NCBI GenBank assembly: GCA_034406715.1
Contig: CP137865.1
Coordinates: 558,001-622,000 of the forward strand
Direction of reading: 5' to 3'
From: Rhodotorula mucilaginosa
Lineage: Eukaryota > Basidiomycota > Microbotryomycetes > Sporidiobolales > Sporidiobolaceae
DNA length: 64,000 nucleotides
A program made the position numbers and the translations under genes. The notes under the pieces are model-generated. The model saw only the letters and a list, made by a program, of their open reading frames with translations. It had not been told where the DNA came from and did not search any database. Of the stretch, positions 9,959 through 20,117 are shown in pieces (positions within the stretch are counted from its first letter, which is position 1; each line of letters starts with the position of its first letter).

Positions 9959-11827
9959 ATGGCGATCCAGATGAGCGCACGCACAGTCCTTGGCCAACGT
10001 GAGCCCGCCCTCTCGCCCACACGCATACTCACGTGGCCCAACTCGGCCGCGAGAGAGCTGACCTCGTCCTCGTCCTCCGCTGGACCCCGGATACAGTGCC
10101 GCGGCGAGCGTTCTCGACCTCGCGGGTGAGCAAGAGCCTCGACCTGTACAACAAGACGATCCCCAACTTGCGCCTCCGACCCGACTCGACCGTCATCTGC
10201 CAGGGGTTCACGTCAGTCCGCTTGCTTGTCCTTCCGCGGCCCGACTTCCGCTCCCCTCATACTGACCTGTTGTATGCACGACTGTACACAGCGGAAAGAC
10301 GGCAAGCTCCCCCTTCTCTTCTCTTTCTCCTCCGACGATGGACCCCCCCGCTGACTATCCTGACCTGACCTGACCTGACCCCGTCCTCACTCCCAGGCCA
10401 CCTTCCACTGCAAGGAGGCTCTCGAGTTTGGTACCAAGCTCCTCGGAGGTGTCAGCCCCAAGAAGGCAGGCCAGGAACACCTCGGCCTCCCCGTCTTTGG
10501 CTCCGTCAAGGAGGTGCGCGTCCCCCTCTCTCTCTTCGGGGATGCTCCTGGTGAACTGACACACGCACGCTCGAAACCAGGCCAACAACCAGCTCAAGCC
10601 TGAAGCTACTGTCATCTATGTCCCGCCTCCGTTCGCCGCCGACGCCATCATCGAGGCCATCGAGGCAGAGATCCCCCTCATCGTCTGCATCACGGAGGGC
10701 ATCCCCCAATCCGACGAAGTCCGCGTACGTCGACCTCCCCTGCGCCCTCTCTCCAATTATGCCGGGTCTCGTCAAGCTGACACTTGCTGAGAAACGCTGT
10801 CCGCGCGCGCAACAGGTCGCCCAGGCTCTCCGTCGCCAGAGCAAGTCGCGCCTCGTCGGTCCCAACTGCCCCGGTATCATTGCGCCCTCGCCGGACGGCA
10901 AGGGCGGCTGCAAGATTGGCATTATGCCCGGCAACATCTTCACCCCCGGTTCGGTCGGTGCGTGCCGCAATTCCTCTCTCCCATCTTTCCCCTTCAAGAC
11001 TCGAAAGACTCGTGACTGATCACTCGACGAGGTTCTCCTCTCCGCCGCCCGCAGGTGTTGTCTCGCGTTCGGGTACCCTCACGTACGAGGCCGTCGACGC
11101 GACGACCAAGATTGGTCTCGGCCAGTCGCTCTGCGTCGGCATCGGCGGCGACCCCTTCCCCGGGTCGCAGCACGTCGACGTCCTCAAGGTCTTCATGGAG
11201 GACGAGGCCACCAAGGGTCAGTCAATTCTCTTTGCTCGCGGACCCAGATTCGCTACATCCTTTGCCGCTGTGTGCAAAAGAGCCTGCGAGGAACGGTTAT
11301 GTACGCGCGCAAAGACTGACTCGTTCGTATACTTTTCTCTTCGGCCCCGCGCGCAGGTATTGTCCTGATCGGTGAGATTGGTGGCTCGATGGAGGAAGAG
11401 GCGGCCGAGTACCTCCAGAAGTACAACGTCCAGAAGAAGCCCGTCGTCGGTTTCATCGCGTGCGTGTCTTGTTCGGCTCCTCCTTGCCAACCGTCTGCGG
11501 ATTGGTGTCTTTTCTGGTTCGTGTTACTGATGTATGGTGGGTGACGCACAGTGGCCGCACTGCTCCTCCGGGTCGTCGCAGTACGTCCTCCTTCGCTTTT
11601 TGTTCCGATTCGATTCGAATTCCAAAGCTCCCTTCTCTCGAGCTCCAACTGACCTGAAAACGAACCTCTCTGCAGTGGGTCACGCCGGTGCCGTCATCTC
11701 GGGTGGCAAGGGCAAGGCCGAGGACAAGGTCGCCGCGCTCGAAAAGGCCGGCGTCGTCATGGTCGACTCGCCCTCCAAGCTCGGCTCGTCCCTCAAGAAG
11801 GCGATGCAGGAAGCCGGCCTCGTCTGA
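9959..11827 (+). CDS. LSC1: succinate-CoA ligase alpha subunit, mitochondrial
   Basis: Ten exons (9959-9998, 10097-10211, 10292-10301, 10397-10513, 10581-10724, 10816-10957, 11055-11216, 11357-11459, 11552-11580, 11676-11827) give 337 residues. The N-terminus is a mitochondrial presequence ([22 protein letters not shown]). Motifs: CoA-binding [31 protein letters not shown], and the phospho-His region with [28 protein letters not shown] and the end part [12 protein letters not shown] also match. It works in the TCA cycle with the beta subunit (not in this window). Exon 3 is only 10 nt. The following intron appears to start with GC (gcaagc) instead of GT; the junction GKT|ATFH is needed for the conserved motif. 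This intron also holds a four-fold repeated branch-like CTGAC string. Confidence 0.95.
10360..10381 (+). repeat. CTGAC tandem repeat inside an intron
   Basis: Four consecutive copies of the 5-mer CTGAC lie 16-36 bases before the acceptor of LSC1 intron 3 (acceptor at 10396). CTGAC is the branch-point string seen in most introns of this window, so the repeat multiplies the candidate branch sites of an intron that also has a GC donor. Confidence 0.8.
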
Positions 11828-12275
11828 GAAAACAAACGAACCTAGACGCCCCCCGTCCAGCCCACCCACTCGCTCACCTTGCCCATATTTTCTTTCTGGT
11901 TCTTTTCCTTCCTTTCTGGATCTCTCGCTGCAGGCTCAAAGGTTAGGAGCTTGCGAAGCAGTAGTACGAAACCCTCCCGTGTGTGCGGAAAATCCCTGTG
12001 CCGCAATATGAAACCGATTGCATAGACCGTCGCTCTCCCCTCGCTTTGCTGTGGAAGACCCGGGAGAGCGTGGTGGCGCCGGTATCGCTGACCGGAGCGC
12101 CAAACAGCGGTCGCGAGGAGCAGCGGCAGCGTCGTAGAGGAGTACTAGCAACTTTTTTGCATCCATTCTCATATACAACGGATCTATCTCAGAACGCATA
12201 CAAAAGGGGCGGGAACATCGGAAGAGAAGGGATCCAGCTCAGGCGCGGGCCAAGATCTTGCGAGATCTCGCAGCT
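11828..12275. other. convergent intergenic region
   Basis: This gap of about 450 bp lies between the 3' ends of LSC1 (+) and a peroxisomal-type carrier (-). It should contain both terminators. No gene seen. Confidence 0.5.
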
Positions 12276-13871
12276 CTAGATCGACGTGAGTCCGACGGCC
12301 GAGCCGCGCGCCTTGGAGTACGCGACGAGCATGAGGATCGTGTCTGCATAAGACGGGGGGTGCTCCCGGATTAGTCTCATGCTTCGTTGCCCAACCCAGG
12401 ACGGAAAAAAAAAACTGCTTACAAGCCTCGAGGGCGTCCTTGATGCCGAAGAGCAGAGCCTGCGAGAGGACGGCCTTGATGATCTGGGCTTGCATACCCT
12501 GCGAAGGATAACGTTGCCCGAGAGGAAGCAGTCCTTGGTGCGTCAGTTTCTCTCTCTCCCTTCCGAAGAGCGCAAAAATTCGGGGGGATGGAGCTTACCT
12601 GGTACCAGCCAAAGATGCCTTCCTCTTTGTAGACCTGCTGGAGGCAGTCGATCGCGCCCTTGTAGCGCTCCTCGTGCTTGTGCGGCTTCGTGTCGTCGTC
12701 GTCATCGTCGTCGTCTCCGGCGCCAGCTTGCAGCCGAGTCTTGGCCATGATATACGGGTAGGTGACCTGTTCATCATTCGTCCAACTCGCTCAGTTGTGC
12801 GTCCTTGTCGTGAAAGCAATAAAAAAGACAGGGAGGACGTACGACGGTAGCGAGCGTCTTGCTAAGGGCGCCGAGGACGAACGCCTTGAACGGCGTCATC
12901 TTGTCACCGGGCTTGAGCATGAACGTCTTCAACCGTTCAAACATGCCGTACGTGATAGCCGGGTTGATGCACAGGACGAGCGAAGGCCGGAGTCCGCGCC
13001 AGAGTCCCGTGACGCCGTCGTCGCGGAGGATGTGGGCAATCGCGCGCTTGAACGAGAGGCGCTTCTTGGCGAGTTGCTGCCGCGTCGCGACGACGCTGAC
13101 GGGGATGGTAAACACTTGACCGAGCGCGGCGGCGAGCGCTCCGAGGGCGAGCTCGGTCCTGGGGATTTAGAGTACGGTCAGCCACCATTGATCGTTGCCG
13201 CCGTACGGACGGAGAGACTCACGCCGTGGTCAGCTTGGCGAGCGGGAAGCGCTTGATATAAGTGCTGCGCACAAGGGTGTAGAAGTAAAAGTAGGCGCTG
13301 TTCCGGGTGTGTCCACAGTTAGCTTCCCGGGTCGCGTATCGGTCTAGGCTCGCCGCGAGGAAAAGACCCACAATTGCATCGAGAACGTGTTGAGCATGTT
13401 TGCGCCAAATCCGCGGTAAAACGCGAGTGCACCTCCCTCCTTGAGGATCTTGACGGCCATCTGCCTCGCCGTCGTGTGCTTGTGCAAAGGGTGCGGGAGG
13501 TGCGGGAGATGCGGGAGGTGAAGGGGAGCATGGGGGCGTTTGAGACTCGGCTGCTGCTGCTGCGCCGGAGTGGGAGCGGTTGCGGCGGCGACTGCTTCTT
13601 CGATCGCAGTGACTTCGGTCTGGATGCGCGTCTTGATCCTGTGTGGAAAGAGTCGCAATGAGAACACCGAGAGAGAGGTGGGGATCTCTCATCGAGAAGA
13701 CGGAGAGGCAGGGGCTCACGTATCGAGCGGGTACCTGGTGGGGGAGGGAGCATCAGCACACACAATGCAAGAGCAGGGTACTCCTTGAACAGCTTACACG
13801 ACTGCACCCGAGAAGACGCCGCCGACTGCGCCGACGACGGCGTTCCCGAACGGAGTGAGGGAGGGAGCCAT
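12276..13871 (-). CDS. peroxisomal-type mitochondrial carrier family protein
   Basis: Eight exons, in gene order 13871-13798, 13734-13720, 13638-13372, 13297-13223, 13158-12843, 12766-12599, 12498-12423, 12343-12276, give 352 residues. Exon 2 is a 15-nt micro-exon that completes VYPLDTIKTRIQ, the first carrier signature (P-x-D-x-x-x-x-R). Further repeats: RGFGANML, RGLRPSLVLCINPAITYGMFE, VTYPYIMAKTRLQ, and GWYQGMQAQIIKAVLSQALLF. The last motif is typical of the peroxisomal branch (PMP34/SLC25A17, yeast Ant1, plant PNC), which exchanges adenine nucleotides or CoA/NAD across the peroxisomal membrane. The matrix loop after the first helix has a His/Pro-rich insert (LHLPHLPHLPHPLHKH), and a stretch of eight Asp residues follows the third signature. 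Substrate is not predictable by eye. It is distinct from the second such carrier at 57.6 kb. Confidence 0.85.
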
Positions 13872-14303
13872 CTCTCGTCGCTCGGCTAAAGTAGCGGATA
13901 GCTAGGCTGATCTGAATCGACTCGATGGTACGCTAGCGCGAGTCGTCGTCGCTCCGGAGGTTGTCTAGACGCCGAACGCGAGTTGCCGGCGGGAGACTTC
14001 GCGTGGTGGGGAGAAGCGATCGAGCGCCGTGCGTGCAGTAGAGAGAGAGCTAGAGTCTCGGAAGCGACGCAAGAGTGCGCTGTACGCTGCACACGGATCT
14101 CGGTCCAGACCAAAGGGCGCAGGAGAGCAAGAGGACGAGCGCGTAGACTCCGGTTCCGGTTAACTTGGTTTGGACGAGCTTCTTCCGCGGCTAATCTCCT
14201 CTCCGGGCTCCCGTTTCTTTCTCGTGCGCGAGGGTATAGAGTGGTAGTGTACAAGAAGGGGGGGATGTCACACCCTCGAATGCAAAACAGAAACCCGCCA
14301 CGT
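13872..14303. other. intergenic, no gene seen
   Basis: This 430-bp gap lies between the carrier start (-) and the 3' end of the WD40 gene (-), so it contains the carrier promoter. No motif recognised. Confidence 0.5.
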
Positions 14304-15875
14304 CTAGACCGCGTCGACTTCGCCGAGATAGATGACGCCCTCGACGCCCCCCGAGGCGAGGATCGGTTCTTTCGGCGACCACGCCGTGCTGATCACCGTC
14401 CCCGTGTGTCCCGGCAGCTGTACCATGGTCGGGTATGAATCAGCCAAGTGCAGTAATACGAAGAAAGAGAACCGCGTCAGTCGCACCTTGTACCGGATCT
14501 CGCCCGTCGTCGTGTCCCAGACGGTGACGGCGCGATCTGCTCCGCCGACCGCGACCATCGTCCCCTTTTGCCCCTCGGGCGACGCGTGACGACTGAAACT
14601 CGCCCTCCGCAGCAGTTGCTCGAACCCGGCCGGCGCGCCGTAAAAGCTCCGGACCAGTCGCGGGTGCAGAGCCGGGTTGGTCGGGTTGATCGTCGGCGCG
14701 AACGGCTGCACCGACCAGAGGTGCAGGGTCGAGTCCATCCCGCACGACAAGAGTTGAGAGTTGCTCGGCGAGAGGGCGAGCGAAGTGACCGTGTCGGAAT
14801 GCGACCGGAGCGTGTACGAGATGGCGTGGGTCGTCAGCGAAAAGACGTGCACGTCGTTGTCGAGACCGCCGATGAACAGCGACTGCCCGTCTTCGGACCA
14901 TTTGACCTGATTGTAGTGTTTCTCTCCTTTCGTCAGCTTCGTCGTCTATGCGGCAGATGTGGGCACGCGACCTCGATTTGGAAGGCACGGCGAAACAGGA
15001 GAAGCGCAGAGGAAGCTGAAGAAGACTCACCGCCGTAATGGGGTACCCAAGCTCGACCACCTCGAGCTCTTCTTTCGCATCCTCACTCCACACTCGCACC
15101 GTCCCGTCATCGCTCGCACTCGCGATCAAGCCCCGCCCGGCCCCTCCCCGCTGCACATCGACCGCGTTGACGACGCCCTTGTGCCCCCGGAACCGCCGGA
15201 GGACTTCTCCCGTTTGGAGCCCAAACAGGAAGACGGTGTGGTCGCTGCTGCCGGCGACGAGCGTTGTCGGCGACGTGTAGGCGATCGACGTCGGGGTCCC
15301 CTTGCCCAACCTCAAGACTCCGTAACTGTGTTCACGGGCGGGACCATCGTTCAGCACCGCGCCGAGTCCTGGGAGAATGGGCTGGAGTCTACGTACTTTT
15401 GACAGTCTCCGTACACCCGCCAGAGGAGAATGGTCTTGTCGGCCGACGCGGTCGCGAGCGAGTCGCCGTCGGGAGAGAACTGGACATCGAGCACCTCTGC
15501 TTGATGGCCCTGTTCGACGGTGGCATAGCGTTAGTCAGTTTTACCCGCTCAACAGCACACAGTCACCGGGGCAGCGCTATTGCGAGAGAGTGATCGCGCC
15601 AGAGACGACGACGACGAGAGCGTGAAGCGAGAACTGACCCGCAAGCACATGATGGGCGCCGTGAGTCCGCTGGTCCGCTTGACTGTCTGAATCAGGGCGC
15701 CCTTGTTGCTCGCGGCATCGGGCGCAGCGACGACGAGCTCCTGCAGCGACGGGTCGCCCTCATCGACTCGTTGCCGCTTGAGCAGCGCAGTCGACTCGGA
15801 CTGCGGTCGCTTCGACACTGCAGGCCAGCGTAGACGTGAGCAGCGCTTCCTCTCTCAAGTCAGGCTGCACTTACT
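14304..15875 (-). CDS. SNRNP40: WD40 protein, U5 snRNP 40-kDa type
   Basis: Six exons in gene order (15875, 15817-15639, 15509-15397, 15325-15031, 14906-14487, 14417-14304) give 373 residues. The N-terminus [18 protein letters not shown] is followed by seven WD40 repeats: [15 protein letters not shown] with [25 protein letters not shown] with [33 protein letters not shown] with [15 protein letters not shown], and [13 protein letters not shown] with GVIYLGE. Order and motifs match SNRNP40 (Prp8-binding protein), a spliceosomal U5 component. The striking point is the start: no ATG exists in the first coding exon. The frame begins with TG right after an acceptor at 15818, and the base before the upstream GTAAGT donor is A, so the start codon is formed by splicing A|TG. 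It lies near 3' neighbours on the same strand. Confidence 0.86.
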
Positions 15876-16268
15876 GCTGGCGTCGTGGTGTGTGGGGTTT
15901 CCAAACCCTCGTCTCTGCAACCTCGCTCTCTTGTCGTCCGTCACTTCACTTTACTACTTCGGCTCGCTCGATGAGGGTGCTGACTAAGGCTGTCCAACTG
16001 CGTTCAGATCTAGTCTCTCATCCGTGCAATCACCCAGCACCGGTGCGATCGCCCGCGTCGGGGAAAACTAATGATAAATAGGGTACTGAGAGAGGCAGAA
16101 TTAACTACGGAGTATAGAGGACGCAGAGGGAGGATCGCGTCGCCGGCGATACAAGTACAGTATAGACAAAGCGGGGTAAGCAGTCGGGAGAGCCGTTCGC
16201 GGACAGCGCTGGGGGAAAGCACGCCTCGGCCGTGCCGTCGTCTCTTGCAAGCAAACGCCGCCGCCGCT
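15876..16268. other. intergenic, no gene seen
   Basis: This gap of about 390 bp holds the 5' leader and promoter of the WD40 gene and the 3' flank of the stomatin-like gene. No further feature seen. Confidence 0.5.
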
Positions 16269-18144
16269 CTAGAGGTTGGCGAGCGCTTGCTGCATGCCGA
16301 CATTGTTGATGATGCCATTGTCGGCCGAGCCGGAACCGCCGCCGCCAAAGAGGTTCATCTGTACAATCGACCCGCGCGGAGAGCAAAGAGTCAGTCCTCA
16401 TGTCGGGAAAGAGCGCGTGCTGCTCAGCCCGGCGGATGCGCCCCGGAGGGAGGCCAATTCTCCTTCGTCTATAGTGTACGAGGAACTGGCAGGGACGGCG
16501 CGGTCGTCCGTAGATCTCAGAACTTACCGGAACAAAGAGGACCTTGGTTCCCGTCGTCTTGGCAATTGCCTGTAGAGCAAAGTACGGCGGTCAGCGAGTA
16601 TACTCCACACTGACCAAAAAAAAAACCTGTGCGAGAGAGAGAAAGTGCCCGGGGCAAAGAGACCCTCGACGACGTACCTGCAGACTCTCGAGCTGACGGA
16701 TCTGAAGCGCAGCAGGCGAGCTCAGGATGTCGGCCGCTTCGCGCATGAGGCGCGCGGCGTCGACTTCGGCGCTCGCGGCGAGGACCTTGGCTTCGCCGAG
16801 GCGGCGCTGCTGAGCGGCGGCCGAGAGGGACGACTGCAACTCGGGCGGGATGACAATGTCCTTGATGAGGATCGACTCGACCTGTTGTGCGGGCGTAATC
16901 AGCCTTCTGTCGCCTTGTAAGCTGTGCCCACCCCACAATGGGTAGATCAACTCACGCGGACACCCCACTTCTCGCTGACGTGCTCGACGATTTCTTCAAT
17001 CTCGGCCGCGACGGCTTCGCGCTCCGTGAGGACGCTCTGCAAGTTCCTGCTCCCGACAACATCGCGCAGGGTCGTCTGCGCGCGCTCGATCAACGCGCGA
17101 CGGACGTCCGAGACGCCAAAGGCGGCGCGGTACGGGTTCGTGACTTGCCAGACGATGACGGATTCGATTTGCGCTTGGAGGTTGTCCTTGGTCAAGATCG
17201 ACTGCAGCGGCAGCTCGACGACCTGGATTTTGACATCCACAGTAGCAAGATGTTCGCTGAATGGATTTACTTTCGTGAGACCCGGGTCTGTGACAGGACA
17301 GGAGGGAATGGCGCAGCAGAAATGGGTCAGCGGGCGGCTCGACTGCAAATATCGCGTCGAAACTCAACCGGAAGGCCGATCACGCTGCACGAGAAGGACA
17401 AAGAGTGCGCGCTGACTCACCGACTGCCTTGTAGAACTGGCCGAAACGGGTAACGAGACCGACGGAGCCTTGCTTGACCGTCTTGAACGGGTTCGGACAG
17501 CAGAAGCCTGTGGACGAGATCCCGAACGTCAGTACCGTCTCCGCCGCTTTCGGCGATAGCTGTAGCTATGGCAAGGCAGCTCACAGCACGGAATGGACCC
17601 GAGACCTCCGGCGATGGCACCCTAAGGAGAGTTCGGAATTTCCGGTCCGTCAGTCCAAACGTCTTCCGACGAGGTCTGACCAAACCCGGAGGTTCATACG
17701 CCGGCGCAAGAACGTACGAGGCAGTTGATCATGGAGCCATAGCAACCATGCTCGATGTCGCTGACCGGGAGAGTCTGTTGTGCGAGAACAGGTGAGCCCT
17801 TTTCACGTGCCTTCACATGCGCCCGGAGTGGCGGACTGTCCAAGTCTCGATCGCGACTCTAGTGTACTGACCTGAGCATAGCTGGGCTGCATCTCATCGC
17901 GACGGAGCGGCTGAACTTGGACGATACCGCTGTCCGATCCGGAAAAGACAAGCCGTCAGATCCTTGGCGCCTCAGAGTTGTGTGCTGGGGCTCGGACGAC
18001 GTACCGGTTGACTGGCCTGGCGCGGGCGTGGTCTTCGCTGAGATCGTCTTGAGTGGGAGTGTGCTCTACGCGCTTGCCGTTCTTGACGTCCTCGTGGAGC
18101 GGCGGCGCGACAAAGTCGGTCGACGGCGGAGTGGTCGGATTCAT
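16269..18144 (-). CDS. stomatin-like SPFH-domain protein
   Basis: Nine exons in gene order (18144-18005, 17929-17872, 17774-17718, 17621-17585, 17507-17421, 17287-16956, 16881-16678, 16569-16528, 16358-16269) give 348 residues. A hydrophilic N-terminus is followed by QPSYAQTLPVSDIEHG, a short hydrophobic, Cys-rich membrane hairpin (GSMINCLGAIAGGLGSIPCC then FCCPNPF), and the SPFH/band-7 domain (VGLVTRFGQF, DPGLTKVNPF, VVELPLQSILTKDN, YRAAFGVSDVRRAL, VLTEREAVAAEIEEIV). The coiled-coil (RRLGEAKVLAASAEVDAARLMREAADIL) and a conserved TGTKVLFVP strand end the core. Family members form oligomeric membrane scaffolds. The adjacent cysteines could be acylated (inference). The tail is Gly-rich, ending QQALANL. 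The 37-nt exon was placed by its match to the G-x(3)-G-x(2)-G-x-IPCC pattern. Confidence 0.87.
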
Positions 18145-18842
18145 CGCCGGGTCCTGTGTTGTTGATGTGGGGTAACTTTCGAAGGTCCTGGCGAGCCTGG
18201 CGAGGGGTGCTAGCTATAGGCGGGGCGTTGGTGGCGGTACTGGCGATGGACGACCTGGAGAAAGAGAGAAGCGAGTGGCGCGATGGAGAGTGAAGCAGAC
18301 GCGCAAGTTTAGTCCAAGAGACCAAAGTCAGCTGATAAAGTCGCGGCCCGGCAAAGTCTATTAAAAGGTCGACTCGAATCAATTAGTCCAAGTTGTAATC
18401 TGAATTGAGATTACTGTTGGCTGCAATTCCAAGAGGACTCGGCGGCCGCTCTCCTCCCGCAACCATCGCCACAAGCAAGTCTTCCTGTCCATACGAGTCG
18501 GGAGGAGAAGGTAGAGAAGTAGCAGCAGAAGCAGTAGCAGCAGCAGCGGTGCAGCGAGTGTCGTACACCAGGTGCGTTCTCCCTCTCTCCGCTCCCTCTC
18601 TCTCATCGCACCTCGCTCAGGCGCTGCAGCAATGTACCGCGCACTGACGAGCTCTCGTCCGTATGCATCTCCATCATATCTCTTGACCCGACGCCCGACC
18701 GCCGGATCACTGCCGCTCGTTGCCGTCGTTTGCACCCTGCTCCGCTCGTCTTCGGGATCATCCATCGGCACCGCTTCCCCTACGACCCGGATCCCCGCAA
18801 ATACAGCCGAGAGAAAAGCCTCAAAATCCCCTTGTCGTCGTG
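18145..18842. promoter_or_regulatory. divergent promoter region
   Basis: About 700 bp between the start of the stomatin-like gene (-) and GIS2 (+). It carries a CAG/GCA-rich run near 18510-18550. No TATA box or other site is clear. Confidence 0.5.
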
Positions 18843-19795
18843 ATGTCTTTCCCCACCAACCGCCGTGGCTGCTTCGTGTGCGGCAAACCGGGCCACATCG
18901 CCGCCGCGTGCACGTCGACCGAGCGCCTCTGCTTCAACTGCTCCGAGCCCGGACACGAGTCGAGCGCGTGCCCGAACCCCAAGGTGGCGGACAACAAGCA
19001 GTGCTACTCGTGCGGCGGCATGGGTCACCTCGTCGCCGAGTGCCCCTCGATTCGGGTCGGGTGAGTTTTCCTTTCGTCTCTTCTGCTTTCCGTCCCAAAC
19101 GCGACCTTGCCAACTGACTCTTTATCTGCTCGCGTTTTTGCACCCTCACAGCGCCTTCAATGCCGCCGGCCCCAAGTGCTACAACTGCCAGCAGTTTGGC
19201 CACATTGCGCGCTCGTGCCCGAACGCGACCATCGCCCCCGTTGACGGCCAGACCGTCGCGCCCGTTGCAGCTCCCGCCGTTGTTGCTCCCGTTGCGCCGT
19301 TCCCGCGCGTCCCGCTCGGCGCTCGCATCGGCGGCTACGCGCCCCGCGGCGGATTCATGGGCGCCCGCGGAGGCTTCATGGGAGTCGCGGCTGCTCGCGG
19401 TCAGTCCTTTCTCCTGTCTCACTAGATGTGAAGCAAAATTCATAGCTGACTTGTACTAAGTTGACAGGTCGCTGCTACGGCTGCGGCGGAGTTGGCCACC
19501 AGGCTCGCAACTGCCCGACGGCTGCGATGCTCAGCGCGCCTCGCGGTCTCAAGACCTGCTACAAGGTGCGTCTTCCCACACACTTGACTTGTCAGAGATT
19601 GTTCCTCAAACGATTTATCTGGAATCGTGTTCCGCCTTGCAGTGCCAGCAGGAGGGTCACGTACGCACTTTTCTCTTTTCTATACATTCTCAGCTCGCCG
19701 TTTCTCCCGCTGACGCCTTCCCCGTGCCTTTCACTCAGATTGCCCGCGACTGCCCGACCAACGTCGCGCCGGTCGAGACTGCTGCTCTCGCTTAG
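18843..19795 (+). CDS. GIS2: CCHC zinc-knuckle RNA-binding protein (CNBP/Gis2 type)
   Basis: Five exons (18843-19060, 19152-19399, 19468-19565, 19643-19660, 19739-19795) give 212 residues. Six CX2CX4HX4C knuckles are visible, three before the linker (starting CFVCG, CFNCS, CYSCG), a fourth starting CYNCQ, and two at the end (CYGCG, CYKCQ). Between knuckles four and five lies an Ala/Val/Pro linker and a short RGG-like stretch (APRGGFMGARGGFMG). Exon 4 is an 18-nt micro-exon encoding the heart of the last knuckle (CQQEGH). Gis2 and CNBP bind G-rich mRNA and single-stranded nucleic acid and support translation. Seven knuckles are common in the family; six are seen here. Confidence 0.92.
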
Positions 19796-20117
19796 ACTGC
19801 CTTTTACTGTCGTGGATCCCGGGAGGCATGCGGAGGATCTGTCTCGGTGTTTCTTCTCTCGTCGACTTCCCTCGATCGTACCCACTCTCTTGTATCAGCT
19901 ATTCCCTCGTTTCCTGCAATCTTATCTCTCATCAGTCACGAAATGCAGAGTTCTTGACTCTCTGCAGCGAGAGTCAACGATCGAAAATCCTTTCGTCGGC
20001 CGACGGCACGTTCTCCGTCCCCGGCCCCGCGGGGCAGCGGATGAGAGATGAGAGCATCAAGAGCTCGGCCGATAATCACAGTCCTCCTTGGATCCTACAC
20101 TCTCTTTATAGACCAGC
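19796..20117. other. intergenic, no gene seen
   Basis: This 320-bp gap between GIS2 and the MFS gene, both on the + strand, contains the promoter of the latter. Nothing else seen. Confidence 0.5.
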
